From Frankia sp. R82 (GTDB lineage Bacteria; Actinomycetota; Actinomycetes; Frankiales; Frankiaceae): a DNA stretch of 57,262 nucleotides. This document shows, one piece after another, positions 17,752 through 26,846 of the stretch (position 1 is the stretch's first letter; the number at the start of each line of letters is the position of its first letter). Location of the stretch: assembly GCF_023716925.1 (NCBI RefSeq), contig NZ_JAMQQG010000280.1, positions 1 to 57,262 of the forward strand, in the 5' to 3' direction. The position numbers and the translations under genes were made by a program. Below the pieces are notes generated by a model. It was not told where the DNA came from. It searched no databases and saw only the letters and a list, made by a program, of their open reading frames with translations.

Positions 17752-18444
17752 GTGCTGTTCCATCTCGCCGAACCGGCGGTCCTGCTCGGCATCATCGTGG
17801 CCTTCGTGATCGGCGTGTTCGTGCACGATGCCGCCCAGGTACTCGCGGCCCGGCTGGTGCGGGACCCGACCCCGATGCGGGCCGGCCGGCTGACCACCAC
17901 CAGGGTGAAGGAGCGGCTGTCCCCGTTCAGCGGCCTGGCCGTGTTCATCGTCGGCCACGGCTGGGCCGAGTCGGTGCCGATGAACGACGTCTGGCGCCGG
18001 CGCCGTTTCCACGTGGCCGCCGCGGTCCTCGCCGGGCCGCTCGCGTACCTGCTGCTCGCCCTCGGCTCCCTGGCCCTGTTCGGCCTGCTCGGCGACCGGG
18101 CGTCCATCGACCTCGGCGATCGGGTCACCGAGGTGACCGTGGTGAACGGTTTCGGCGCGGAGTTCACCCTCTGGCTTGCGGTCACGTTCGCGTCGATGTT
18201 CATCGTCAGCCTCATTCCCGTCCCGCCGACGGACGCCGGCCGGCTGGTGTTTCTGCTCGGTGGCACCTCCGAAGGCTGGCGTAACGCCCACCACCGGCTT
18301 ACCGAGGGCAACATCGGCCTGGTGATCCTGCTGGCGCTGCTGTTGCTGCCGGCGCTGTTCGTCGGGTTCCCCTCGGTCGTCGGTCAGCTCGTCGCCCCGC
18401 TGCTGCGCGGCCTCGGCTCGCTCATCGGCCTGCATCTGCTCTGA
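17752..18444 (+). CDS. site-2-protease-like membrane protein, degenerate active site
   Basis: A 230-residue protein with about five hydrophobic segments. The start GTG 17752 follows AAAAGGTGACACC. The fold order resembles the M50/site-2 protease family: a first helix with FVIGVFVHDAAQVLAARLV at the HExxH position, a basic loop with RERLSPFSGL, FHVAAAVLAGPLAYLLLALG, then FIVSLIPVPPTDAGRLVF at the N-P-x-D-G position. The metal ligands are changed: HEFGH-type to HDAAQ, and NPxDG to PPTDAG. It is therefore probably catalytically inactive or no longer a metalloprotease. It sits between parA and scpA, where M50-like genes occur in other actinobacteria. Confidence 0.7.
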   Translation: MLFHLAEPAVLLGIIVAFVIGVFVHDAAQVLAARLVRDPTPMRAGRLTTTRVKERLSPFSGLAVFIVGHGWAESVPMNDVWRRRRFHVAAAVLAGPLAYLLLALGSLALFGLLGDRASIDLGDRVTEVTVVNGFGAEFTLWLAVTFASMFIVSLIPVPPTDAGRLVFLLGGTSEGWRNAHHRLTEGNIGLVILLALLLLPALFVGFPSVVGQLVAPLLRGLGSLIGLHLL

Positions 18445-18669
18445 CGGTCCGCCGCCGCGGCGTACCCCGCTCGGTGACACCGCGTACTCCGCTCGGTGAC
18501 ACCGCATACCCGGCTCTGCGGCAGCGTGCGCCTGTCCGGAGGGAGGTGCGCACCTGTCCGGACGGCGGTGCGCGCCCGGGTCGGCCGCGCTGCGCACCAG
18601 GTCGGACGGTGTGCGCAGCCCGGTCAGACGCCCACCGGAGTCGGGCGATCATGCCGGCAGGGCCAGGCG
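18445..18669 (+). repeat. short direct repeats before scpA
   Basis: Within 230 bases there are two copies of a roughly 22-base unit containing CCGCTCGGTGACACCGC, and near-repeats of TGTCCGGA...GGTGCGC. They separate the membrane-protein gene from scpA. No function is visible. Confidence 0.45.
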
Positions 18670-18675
18670 TAGCGT
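18670..18675 (+). promoter_or_regulatory. possible -10 element for leaderless scpA
   Basis: TAGCGT fits the TAnnnT -10 pattern and ends six bases before the scpA ATG at 18682. No ribosome-binding site precedes that ATG. Together these suggest a leaderless transcript. Confidence 0.4.
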
Positions 18676-18681
18676 GGCCGT

Positions 18682-19647
18682 ATGACCCGTTCCCGAGCTG
18701 CCACGCAGGACACGGGCGCCGACGACGCGTCCGCGGGTGAGCCTGCCGGCACCTCGGGTGCGAGGCCGGCGATGACGGCGCGCGGCGGGCAGCCGGAGCC
18801 GTTCGTCGTCGAACTCGCCAACTTCTCCGGGCCGTTCGACCTGTTGCTCTCCCTCATCGCCAAGCACCGCCTGGACGTCACCGAGGTGGCCCTGTCCCAG
18901 GTCACCGACGAGTTCGTCGCACATCTGCGCCGCCTGGGTGACCGGTTCGACCTCGGCCAGGCCACCGAGTTTCTGGTCATCGCCGCGACCCTGCTCGATC
19001 TCAAGGCCGCCCGGCTGCTGCCTGGGGCGCTGTCCGAGGACGAGGCGGAGGACCTCGCCCTGCTCGAGGCCCGTGACCTGCTGTTCGCCCGGCTGCTGCA
19101 GTACCGGGCGTACAAGGAGGCGGCAGCCCTGTTCGCCGGTCTGATGGCCCTGGAGTCCCGCCATGTTCCGCGGGCGGTGGCACTGGAGTCCCGCTACGCC
19201 GACGCGCTGCCCGAGGTACAGATCGGCATCGGCCCGAGCGAGCTCGCGGCGATGGCCGCCCGACTGCGTGAGCCGCCGCTGCCGCCGCTGGTCGCGACGG
19301 ACCACGTCCACCTGCCCCGGGTCAGCGTCCGCGAACACATGATCGCTATCATCGGACTGCTGCGGGAACTCGGCGGCGCGGACTTTCGCACCCTGTGCGC
19401 CGGCTGCCGCCAGACGATCGAGGTCGTCGCGCGCTTCCTCGCGCTGCTCGAGCTGTTCCGGGAGGGCCGGGTGTCCTTCGACCAGGAGGTCCCCCTGGGA
19501 GAGCTGATCGTGCGCTGGATCGCCACCGACGACCCGGCCGCCGACCTGCACGCCGTCGGACGCGGCCTGTACGGGGACGACGCCTCGTACGGAGACGACG
19601 GACCGTACCCCGATGCCGACGACATCGCGCGACAGGAGGCCTCGTGA
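18682..19647 (+). CDS. scpA: segregation and condensation protein A
   Basis: A 321-residue kleisin of the SMC complex. The family core begins at FVVELANFSGPFDLLLSLIA and continues KHRLDVTEVALSQVTDEFVAH; the middle has ATEFLVIAATLLDLKAARLL; the C-terminal winged-helix region includes VARFLALLELFREGRVSFDQ. It bridges the SMC head domains together with ScpB. The first 30 residues are a variable low-complexity extension. The stop overlaps the scpB start (GTGA), so the two are coupled. Confidence 0.95.
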   Translation: MTRSRAATQDTGADDASAGEPAGTSGARPAMTARGGQPEPFVVELANFSGPFDLLLSLIAKHRLDVTEVALSQVTDEFVAHLRRLGDRFDLGQATEFLVIAATLLDLKAARLLPGALSEDEAEDLALLEARDLLFARLLQYRAYKEAAALFAGLMALESRHVPRAVALESRYADALPEVQIGIGPSELAAMAARLREPPLPPLVATDHVHLPRVSVREHMIAIIGLLRELGGADFRTLCAGCRQTIEVVARFLALLELFREGRVSFDQEVPLGELIVRWIATDDPAADLHAVGRGLYGDDASYGDDGPYPDADDIARQEAS

Positions 19648-20273
19648 CGCAGCCGCAACCTCCGCAGGAGACCGCCGCCGTGCCGCCGCTGCCGACTCCG
19701 TCCCAGCCGACGCCGGTGCCGCGGGGGGAGCGGCCACCGTTGGCCGCCCTGCTGGAGGCGGTGCTGATGGTCGCCGAACAGCCGGTCGGCGTAGCCGAGC
19801 TCGCCACCGGGCTCGGCGCCTCCGCCAGGGAGATCGAACGGCTGTTGCCCAGGCTCGCCGAGTCCTACGTGGACGACGGCCGCGGCTTTCGGCTGCGTCA
19901 CGTCGGGACCGGCTGGCGGTTCTACACCGCCGACGAGTGCGCGCCCTGGGTGGAGGGTTTCGTGCTCGCCGGCCAGTCGGCGCGGCTGAGCCAGGCCGCG
20001 CTGGAAACCCTCGCCGTCGTCGCCTACCAGCAGCCGGTAAGCCGTGGCCGGATCTCCGCGGTGCGCGGAGTCTCCGCCGACGGCGTCATCCGTACCCTGA
20101 CCGCCCGTAGGCTGGTCGAGGAGGTGGGGCACGACCCGGAGACGGGTGCGATCCTCTACGGCACGACCGACTACTTCCTGGAACGGATGGGCCTGCGCAG
20201 CCTCGAGGAGCTGCCCCCGCTGGCCCCCCTGCTGCCAGGACTCGACGATCTGGATGACCTTGTCGCACCCTGA
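19644..20273 (+). CDS. scpB: segregation and condensation protein B
   Basis: 209 residues from GTG 19644, with GGAGG upstream and a four-base overlap with scpA. Two winged-helix domains are visible: LAALLEAVLMVAEQPVGVAEL in the first, and SQAALETLAVVAYQQPVSRG, the family signature, in the second, followed by GVIRTLTARRLVEEVG and YGTTDYFLERMGL. It binds ScpA as a dimer in the SMC condensin. The last 20 bases overlap the likely start of rluB. Confidence 0.95.
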   Translation: MTQPQPPQETAAVPPLPTPSQPTPVPRGERPPLAALLEAVLMVAEQPVGVAELATGLGASAREIERLLPRLAESYVDDGRGFRLRHVGTGWRFYTADECAPWVEGFVLAGQSARLSQAALETLAVVAYQQPVSRGRISAVRGVSADGVIRTLTARRLVEEVGHDPETGAILYGTTDYFLERMGLRSLEELPPLAPLLPGLDDLDDLVAP

Positions 20274-21705
20274 AAACCCTGGTACCCGCCGTGAACGCGC
20301 CGGTTCCAGCCGTGAAAACCCAGCTTCGCGCCGGCAGAACGCGCCCGCCCGCCGGGATGCTCCTGCCCGCCGGGACGCACCCACGCGGGGAGACGGCCCT
20401 GCGCGTCGGGATGCTCCTGCGCGTCGGGATGCTCCTGCGCGTCGGGATGCCCCTGTGCGGGGGGATGGCCCCGCTCGCCGGGATGCCGCAGCTCGCCGGG
20501 ATGCGCCGGCCCGCCGGGACGTGGCACCTCGCCGGGACGCCCCAGACCGTCGGGACGCCCCAGACCGTCGGGGCGCGGCGCCTCGTCGGGACGCTTCCGC
20601 GGGTCGGAACGCTCCCGCGGGTCGGGACGCTCCAAGCCGCCGGGAGGCCCCAGCCCGCAGAGACGCTCCGGCCGGGCGGGACGCGGCACCTCGCCGAGAC
20701 GCTCCCGCGCGTCGGGATCCGGCCACCCGCAGCGACGGCTCCGTTCGCCGAGATCCCTCAGCTCGCCGGGACGTTCCGCCCCGTCGGGACGCTCCCGCGC
20801 GCCGCGCGGTCCCTGTCCGCGGCGACAACCCCGCTCGTCGGGACGCGCCGGCCTACCGGGACGTCCCCGCGCACCGGGACGGTGCGGCTCGTCGGGACGT
20901 CCCCGCTCGTCGGGACGTCCCCGCTCGTCGAGAAGAGCCGGTCACGGGCGACAGCCGAGCCCGGCGGGGCGATGCGGCCTCCGAGGGCATCCGCCTGCAG
21001 AAGGTCCTGGCGGCAGCCGGGGTCGGATCGCGGCGGGCCAGCGAGGAGATGATCGACGAGGGTCGCGTCCGCGTCGACGGAAAAGTGGTGCGCGAGCAGG
21101 GGCGCCGCGTCGACCCCGAGACCGCCATCATCGAGGTGGACGGTGCGCGGGTCGTCACCCGCAGCGGGCTCGTCCATCTGGCGCTGAACAAACCGCGCGG
21201 GGTGCTCAGCACCATGTCGGACGACCGTGGCCGGCCGACCGTCGCCGACCTGCTCACCGAGTTCGGGCCCGGGCTGTTCCACGTCGGGCGGCTCGACGCC
21301 GACAGCGAGGGCCTGCTACTGGTCACCAACGACGGTGAGCTCGCCCACCGGCTGACCCACCCGTCCTTCGAGGTGGCCAAGACCTACCTGGTCGAGGTGT
21401 CCGGGCCGATGCGCCGGGAGGTGCCGCGCACGCTGCAGATCGGCATCGAGCTGGAGGACGGGCCGGCCCGGGCGGACTCGGTGCGGGTCATCGACAACGC
21501 CAACGGGCGGGTCATGCTCGAGGTCATCATCCACGAGGGACGCAAGCGCATCGTGCGCCGGATGCTCGAGGCCGTCGGCTATCCGGTGCACCGCCTGGTC
21601 CGCACCCAGCTCGGTCCGGTCACGCTCGGGACGCTGCGCGCCGGTCGGCCGCGGCACCTCAGTCGCGGGGAGATCGGCGCGCTCTACCGCGACGTCGGCC
21701 TTTGA
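20254..21705 (+). CDS. rluB: pseudouridine synthase RluB with long repeat extension
   Basis: 483 residues from ATG 20254, which overlaps the scpB end. Residues 31-240 are 35 hexapeptides of the form PARRDA. Residues about 245-300 are an S4 RNA-binding domain (IRLQKVLAAAGVGSRRASEE). The catalytic domain follows: LNKPRGVLSTMSDDRGRPTV, then GRLDADSEGLLLVTND with the catalytic aspartate, and GRKRIVRRMLEAVGYPVHRL. It modifies 23S rRNA (RluB position in E. coli). The extension has no counterpart in the usual 240-280-residue family member; it is strongly basic and probably disordered. Confidence 0.93.
   Translation: MTLSHPENPGTRRERAGSSRENPASRRQNAPARRDAPARRDAPTRGDGPARRDAPARRDAPARRDAPVRGDGPARRDAAARRDAPARRDVAPRRDAPDRRDAPDRRGAAPRRDASAGRNAPAGRDAPSRREAPARRDAPAGRDAAPRRDAPARRDPATRSDGSVRRDPSARRDVPPRRDAPARRAVPVRGDNPARRDAPAYRDVPAHRDGAARRDVPARRDVPARREEPVTGDSRARRGDAASEGIRLQKVLAAAGVGSRRASEEMIDEGRVRVDGKVVREQGRRVDPETAIIEVDGARVVTRSGLVHLALNKPRGVLSTMSDDRGRPTVADLLTEFGPGLFHVGRLDADSEGLLLVTNDGELAHRLTHPSFEVAKTYLVEVSGPMRREVPRTLQIGIELEDGPARADSVRVIDNANGRVMLEVIIHEGRKRIVRRMLEAVGYPVHRLVRTQLGPVTLGTLRAGRPRHLSRGEIGALYRDVGL
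20344..20973 (+). repeat. 35 x 18-bp in-frame repeat in rluB
   Basis: The region encodes 35 consecutive hexapeptides derived from PARRDA with no indel. Variant units such as PTRGDG and PVRGDN recur, which points to blockwise duplication. The minus strand is also open here for more than 500 codons, a by-product of the repeat and the high GC. Confidence 0.9.
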
Positions 21706-21776
21706 GTAACCACGCCCCGTCCGCCGCAGCCGCAGCCACTGGCGTGACCGCCGCTGCTGCCGCCGCGGGGGACGGG

Positions 21777-22853
21777 ATGCCACGCCGGGTCGGGATCGTC
21801 GGCACCGGCCTGATCGGCACCAGCATCGGCCTGGCGCTGTCCGCCCAGGGCGTCGAGGTGCTGCTGCGGGACGCCGACGACGCCCAGGTCACCATCGCCG
21901 AGAAGATGGGGGCCGGGCGGCGGTGGGCGGGGGAGCGGGTCGAGCACGCCGTGGTCGCCACCCCGCTGCCCACGATCGCCCGGGAGGTTCACGGGCTGGT
22001 GGTGGGCGGCCTGGCCGACACTGTCAGTGACGCCGGCAGTGTGAAGGCCCGTCCCGTCGATGACGGGGCGCGGTTGGGGGGCGACCTGTCGTCGTGGTGC
22101 CCGGCGCATCCCATCGCCGGGCGGGAACGCCATGGCGCCGTCTCCGCCCGGGCCGACCTGTTCGCCGAGCGGGTCTGGGCGGTGTGCCCGCTGCCGCAGA
22201 CCGTCGAGGCCGCGCTGTCGGCCACCATCGCGGTGGCGCTGGCCTGCGGGGCGACGCCGGTGCGTACCACCCCGGGGCGTCACGACGAGGCGATGGCCAC
22301 GGTCTCCCACGTCCCGCAGCTGGTCGCGAGCGTGCTCGCCGGGGCGCTGCGCGGGCTGGACGCGCACGACGTGCCGCTGGCCGGCCAGGGTTTCCGGGAC
22401 ACCACCCGGCTTGCCGACAGCGACGCGGCGCTGTGGGCCGGCATCATCGAGGGCAACCGGGAGCCGATCGGGCAGCGGGTGCGGACCCTCGGCGGCGCGC
22501 TCGTCGCCCTCGCCGACGTCCTCGAGACGGGTGATGCGGCGCAGGTCGCCACCGCCATCACCCGACTGATGCAGGACGGGCATGCGGGGCGCGCACGGCT
22601 GCCCCGCAAGGCCGGTGCCACCGTGCGCGAGTGGGGCTGGGTGGGAGTCGTGCTCGACGACCGGCCCGGCCAGCTCGCCGCGATCGTCGGCCTGATCAGC
22701 GACTGGGGCGTCAACATCGAGGATGTGGGCCCCTTCGAGCACAGCCTGGACGCCCCCGCCGGCATCGTCGAGCTCGCCGTCGATCCGGCGGTCACCGACG
22801 AGGTGGTCCGTCGGTTGACCGATACCGGTTGGACGGCATACCGACGATCGTGA
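21777..22853 (+). CDS. tyrA: prephenate dehydrogenase with ACT domain
   Basis: 358 residues from ATG 21777, which has GGGGGA just upstream; the same frame is open from a TTG at 21702 overlapping the rluB stop, giving 25 extra Ala-rich residues. It begins RRVGIVGTGLIGTSIGLAL, the Rossmann NAD-binding loop. HPIAGRERHGAVSARADLF carries the conserved prephenate-binding histidine region, then TVSHVPQLVASVLAGAL and GFRDTTRLADSD. The C-terminus (VGVVLDDRPGQLAAIVGLIS) is an ACT domain, suggesting feedback by tyrosine. It catalyses oxidative decarboxylation of prephenate in tyrosine synthesis. Confidence 0.92.
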   Translation: MPRRVGIVGTGLIGTSIGLALSAQGVEVLLRDADDAQVTIAEKMGAGRRWAGERVEHAVVATPLPTIAREVHGLVVGGLADTVSDAGSVKARPVDDGARLGGDLSSWCPAHPIAGRERHGAVSARADLFAERVWAVCPLPQTVEAALSATIAVALACGATPVRTTPGRHDEAMATVSHVPQLVASVLAGALRGLDAHDVPLAGQGFRDTTRLADSDAALWAGIIEGNREPIGQRVRTLGGALVALADVLETGDAAQVATAITRLMQDGHAGRARLPRKAGATVREWGWVGVVLDDRPGQLAAIVGLISDWGVNIEDVGPFEHSLDAPAGIVELAVDPAVTDEVVRRLTDTGWTAYRRS

Positions 22854-22934
22854 AGCGGTACCGAGTAGCCTGATCCGGGTCGCACGCGACGGACGCGACC
22901 CGATGATCCGCACGTATCCGGACGGAGGAATCGG

Positions 22935-23738
22935 GTGGAGCCCGACCACGGGTCTTCGTTGTCGACCGGCGCGAGCGCCGACGACGCGGGGCAGGCAGCG
23001 ACCACATCGCACGGGCAGGGGCTGGTCGTCGCGGTCGACGGCCCCGGCGGTTCGGGTAAGAGCACCGTGGCCCGCGAGCTCGCGCGCCGCCTCGGTCTGC
23101 GCTATCTCGACACCGGTGCGATGTACCGCGCGCTCACCCAGCTGGCGCTGGAGCAGCGCATCGACATCGAGGACGCGGCCGCCGTCGGCGAACTCGCCGA
23201 GCGGGCGGTGATCTCGGTCGGGATCGATCCCGATGCCCCGACGATCGCCGTCGACGGCACCCGGGTCGACGCCGAGATCCGCACCCGGGCGGTCACCAAC
23301 GCGGTCAGTGCGATCGCCGCCGTGCCCGCCGTGCGCGGGCGGCTCGTCGCCCAGCAGCGTCAGATCATCGAGGCGGCCGGTCCCGGCGGTGGCATCGTCG
23401 TCGAGGGCCGTGACATCGGCTCCGTGGTCGTGCCGGACGCCGCCATCAAGGTGTTCCTGACCGCGTCCACCGAGGTCCGCGCCCTGCGCCGGTCCCGCCA
23501 GCTGGGCGAGAAGGGGGTGGACGACGTCGCCCGCACCCTGGCCGAGCTCGACCGGCGCGACGTCCTCGACAGCACCCGCGCCGCCGACCCGCTGGCCGTC
23601 CCCGACGGCGCGATCGTGCTCGACTCGACGGCGATGGGCGTCCCCGAAGTGGTCGAGGAGGTGCTGCGCCACTGCACCCAGCCCACCGGTGCGGCCGAGC
23701 CGTCCGGTGCAGGTCAGCCAACCAACGTCGCGTCATGA
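22935..23738 (+). CDS. cmk: cytidylate kinase
   Basis: 267 residues from GTG 22935 with GGAGGAA five bases before. The P-loop is VAVDGPGGSGKSTVARELA, followed by LGLRYLDTGAMYRALTQLA, the family's NMP-binding start. VVEGRDIGSVVVPDA and KVFLTASTEVRALRRSRQL follow in the usual order. It phosphorylates CMP and dCMP. The first 28 residues are a variable extension. The stop overlaps the plsC ATG (ATGA). Confidence 0.95.
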   Translation: MEPDHGSSLSTGASADDAGQAATTSHGQGLVVAVDGPGGSGKSTVARELARRLGLRYLDTGAMYRALTQLALEQRIDIEDAAAVGELAERAVISVGIDPDAPTIAVDGTRVDAEIRTRAVTNAVSAIAAVPAVRGRLVAQQRQIIEAAGPGGGIVVEGRDIGSVVVPDAAIKVFLTASTEVRALRRSRQLGEKGVDDVARTLAELDRRDVLDSTRAADPLAVPDGAIVLDSTAMGVPEVVEEVLRHCTQPTGAAEPSGAGQPTNVAS

Positions 23739-24478
23739 CCGCCGACCCCCTGGCCACCCCCGAGCCGACACCCGCCGTCGCTACCGCGTCCCCCACCGCC
23801 TCGGCGGCGCACCGGGGGGCGGCGTCGCCGGTCTACAGCGACCGGCCGCACCGGCTGCTCAAGCCCGGCGTGCGGGCGGTACTCAACCGGCTGGTCATGC
23901 GGGTCAGCCTGGAGGGTGTGGAGAACGTTCCGCACGGCGAGCCGCTGATCTTCGCCGGTAACCACAGCAGCTGGCTGGACGGGCCGCTCGTCGTGATCGA
24001 GGCACCACGGACCGTGCGGTGTCTGGTGAAGTCCGAGATGTACACTGGCATCGCTGGTCGGCTGCTCCGCTTCAGCGGGCAGATCCCGATCGACCGCGGT
24101 CGGCCTGACCGGGATGCCCTGCACACCGCGCTCGACGAGTTGTCCCGCGGCGGCGCGATCGGGGTGTTCCCCGAAGGCACCCGCGGCAGCGGCGAGATGG
24201 CCGCCGTCCAGCACGGCATCGCCTACCTGGCGGTCCACGGGCGCTGTCGGGTGCTTCCGGTGGCCTGCCTCAACACCGCCGCGGCGCTGCCCAAGGGCGC
24301 GCGCTGGCCACGCCGGTCGGTGCGGGTGCGGGTGGTGTACGGCAAGCCGTTCGAGGTGGAGGTGCCGGCGAACCCCCGCTCGCGTCGTGCGCTCGCCGCC
24401 GTCGCCGAGGACATCCGGGTACGCCTGCTCGACCATCTCGAGACGGCCCGGGCGACCCACGGCGACTCCACCGCGTGA
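23735..24478 (+). CDS. plsC: 1-acylglycerol-3-phosphate acyltransferase
   Basis: A 247-residue PlsC-type acyltransferase. The catalytic H-x4-D motif is NHSSWLDGP; the second motif is IPIDRGRPDRDAL and the third GVFPEGTRG. A variable 45-residue N-terminus precedes it. It would make phosphatidic acid at the membrane. Its start overlaps the cmk stop by four bases, so the two are coupled. Which acyl acceptor it uses (lysophosphatidate or another) cannot be told. Confidence 0.92.
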   Translation: MTADPLATPEPTPAVATASPTASAAHRGAASPVYSDRPHRLLKPGVRAVLNRLVMRVSLEGVENVPHGEPLIFAGNHSSWLDGPLVVIEAPRTVRCLVKSEMYTGIAGRLLRFSGQIPIDRGRPDRDALHTALDELSRGGAIGVFPEGTRGSGEMAAVQHGIAYLAVHGRCRVLPVACLNTAAALPKGARWPRRSVRVRVVYGKPFEVEVPANPRSRRALAAVAEDIRVRLLDHLETARATHGDSTA

Positions 24479-24535
24479 TCAGCGAGGATCACCGGCTCTG
24501 ACGACAGGTATGGCAGCAATGCCAGTGACGAGACG

Positions 24536-26008
24536 ATGACAGTGACGAACGAACTGGACGGCCTCAAGCGCGGCAGCGCCGCAGGGCACAGCGCCGAGCA
24601 GGCCGACTGGCTGGCCGAGGCGGCGGAACTCGCCGGGTTCGACCCGACCGACGACGGCGGCGAGTTCGGCGGCCCGGCGCTGGGCCAGCCGGTCGTGGCT
24701 GTCGTCGGCCGGCCGAACGTGGGCAAGTCGACGCTGGTCAACCGGGTTCTCGGCCGTCGCGCTGCCGTCGTCGAGGACGTCCCCGGTGTCACCCGGGACC
24801 GCATCGCCTACGACGCGACGTGGAACGGTCGGCGGTTCACCCTGGTCGACACCGGCGGGTGGGAGCCGGACGCGTCCGGGCTCGCCGCCCAGGTCTCCGA
24901 GCAGGCGCGCGCCGCGCTGGACACCGCCGACGCGGTGCTGTTCATCGTTGACGTCGTCACCGGCGCGACCGACGCCGACGAGGCCGTCGCCCGGGTTCTG
25001 CACCGCAGCGGTCTGCCGGTCATCCTGGTCGCGAACAAGGTCGACGACCTGCGGTTCGAGGCGGACGCGGCGGCGCTGTGGAGTCTCGGGCTCGGCGAGC
25101 CGCACCCGGTGTCCGCCCTGCACGGCCGGGGCAGCGGCGACCTGCTCGACGCCGTCCTCGCCGCGTTGCCGGAGGCACCCCGCGAGGTGTTCGCCGAGAC
25201 CACCGGTCCGCGCCGGGTCGCGCTGATCGGGCGGCCGAACGTCGGCAAGTCCAGCCTGCTGAACAAGATCGCCGGTAGTCGGCGCTCACTGGTGGACGAG
25301 GTCGCCGGCACCACCCGGGACCCGGTCGACGAGCTCGTCACCGTCGGTGGGCAGCAGTGGATGTTCATCGACACCGCCGGCCTGCGCCGCCGGGTGCGGG
25401 AGGCCTCCGGCGCCGAGTACTACTCCTCGCTGCGCACCGCCTCCGCGCTGGAGGCCGCCGAGGTCGCGATCGTCCTGCTGGACGCCGGGGAGCCGCTCAC
25501 CGAACAGGACCAGCGGGTCATCTCGATGGTCGTCGACGCCGGCCGTGCGCTGGTGCTCGCGTTCAACAAGTGGGACCTCGTCGACGAGGACCGCCGCCTC
25601 ACCCTCGAACGTGAGATCGTGCACGACCTCGGCCGGGTCGCCTGGGCCCCGCGGGTGAACGTCTCCGCCCGCACCGGCCGGGCCACCGACCGACTCGCCC
25701 CCGCGCTGCACACGGCCCTGGACTCGTGGGGCACCCGCGTGCCCACCGGCCGGCTCAACACCTGGCTCGGCGAGGTCGTCGCGGCCACCCCGCCGCCCCC
25801 GCGCGGCGGCCGGGTGCCGAAGATCCTTTTTGCCACCCAGGCCGGGGTGCGCCCACCTCGCTTCGTCGTGTTCACCACCGGATTCCTCGAGCCCACCTAC
25901 CGCCGTTTCCTCGAGCGTCGCCTGCGTGAGGACTTCGGCTTCGCCGGGTCCCCGATCTCCATCTCCGTGCGCGTCCGCGAGCGCGGCGACCGCCGCCGTC
26001 CCAGCTGA
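24536..26008 (+). CDS. der: ribosome-assembly GTPase Der (EngA)
   Basis: 490 residues with two consecutive GTPase domains. The first has [20 protein letters not shown] and NKVD; the second has [24 protein letters not shown] and NKWD. The C-terminal KH-like domain includes [20 protein letters not shown]. This tandem arrangement is unique to Der, which acts in 50S subunit maturation. A 50-residue acidic N-terminal extension precedes the first P-loop. ATG 24536 is 57 bases after plsC, probably in the same operon. Two alternative starts (ATG 24536, GTG 24542) are close together. Confidence 0.96.
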   Translation: MTVTNELDGLKRGSAAGHSAEQADWLAEAAELAGFDPTDDGGEFGGPALGQPVVAVVGRPNVGKSTLVNRVLGRRAAVVEDVPGVTRDRIAYDATWNGRRFTLVDTGGWEPDASGLAAQVSEQARAALDTADAVLFIVDVVTGATDADEAVARVLHRSGLPVILVANKVDDLRFEADAAALWSLGLGEPHPVSALHGRGSGDLLDAVLAALPEAPREVFAETTGPRRVALIGRPNVGKSSLLNKIAGSRRSLVDEVAGTTRDPVDELVTVGGQQWMFIDTAGLRRRVREASGAEYYSSLRTASALEAAEVAIVLLDAGEPLTEQDQRVISMVVDAGRALVLAFNKWDLVDEDRRLTLEREIVHDLGRVAWAPRVNVSARTGRATDRLAPALHTALDSWGTRVPTGRLNTWLGEVVAATPPPPRGGRVPKILFATQAGVRPPRFVVFTTGFLEPTYRRFLERRLREDFGFAGSPISISVRVRERGDRRRPS

Positions 26009-26015
26009 CGGGCGG

Positions 26016-26846
26016 TCAGCGTCCCGCCGGTGCCGGTGCCGGTGCCGGTGCCGGTGTTGCGGTTGGTGTCGGTGTTGCGGCCGGCGGTGGCACCGCCGCC
26101 GCGGCGCCCAGAACCGAAGCCGAGGCTGGTACGGCTGCCGGGGCGGCCGGGAGCGCGGTGGTGTCGGCATGGGCATACACGATCAGATTGCTCAGGTAGT
26201 GGTGGGTGGTGAAGTCGAACGCCCCCCCGCAGGTGATCAGTCGTAGCTCGGGGCGGGCCACCGGCCCGTAGACCCGTTCGGTTGGGAACGTCGTCTTGGT
26301 GGCCTGCTCGGAACGGTCGACGATGAATGCCTGACTGGTTCCGGACGCCCCGACCACCACCACCCGGTCCCCGACAACGAGCCGGTTGAGCCGGTAGAAC
26401 ACCGCCGGCCCCGAGGTCGAGTCGTAGTGCCCGACGAGCACCGACGGCCCGACACCGCCCGGCGCGGGCCCCCGGTCGTACCAGCCCACGTCCCCCCACG
26501 CGGTGGGCACCGCGATCGTGCCATCCGCGGCGAGGCCGAGATGGACGACCGGTGCGTCGACGCTCAGCCGCGGGATCTGCAGCCGGGTCGGATCGCTGAT
26601 CACCACCGCGGGCCGGGTGGGGATCCCCGCCGTGGCCGTCCCGGTCGGGCTCGGTGGCGGTGGCGGTGACGGGGGCGGTGCCGGGATCGGCGGCAGCTCG
26701 TTCGCCGCGTCCGTCCCGGAACCGCCGCGGACGGCGTCGAATGCCGGTTCCGCCAGTCGGAATCCGCTGACCAGCACGAGCATGACGCCGATCAGCAGCA
26801 GACCGTGCCACGCCGACAACCGCTGCCACCGCGTCTGCTCGCCCAT
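26016..26846 (-). CDS. class F-type sortase
   Basis: 276 residues from ATG 26846, preceded by GGGGGTGCGAG. An N-terminal membrane helix (LLLIGVMLVLVSGFRLAEPA) and a Pro-rich linker lead to the sortase barrel: IPRLSVDAPVVHLGLAADGT, catalytic histidine in VLVGHYDSTSGPAVFY, and catalytic cysteine in LRLITCGGAFDF. The usual arginine position near the end reads HHYLSNLIVYA, with no arginine. The C-terminal 45 residues are Ala/Pro/Thr-rich and degenerate. It sits tail to tail with der, eight bases away. The gene at 27155 carries a matching sorting signal and is the likely substrate. Confidence 0.85.
   Translation of the reverse strand: MGEQTRWQRLSAWHGLLLIGVMLVLVSGFRLAEPAFDAVRGGSGTDAANELPPIPAPPPSPPPPPSPTGTATAGIPTRPAVVISDPTRLQIPRLSVDAPVVHLGLAADGTIAVPTAWGDVGWYDRGPAPGGVGPSVLVGHYDSTSGPAVFYRLNRLVVGDRVVVVGASGTSQAFIVDRSEQATKTTFPTERVYGPVARPELRLITCGGAFDFTTHHYLSNLIVYAHADTTALPAAPAAVPASASVLGAAAAVPPPAATPTPTATPAPAPAPAPAGR

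Noticed and set aside
19194-20828. Minus-strand frame rich in SRRAGA repeats across scpB and rluB
   Set aside because: It is the mirror of the 18-bp repeat in rluB; no start signal and no domain.
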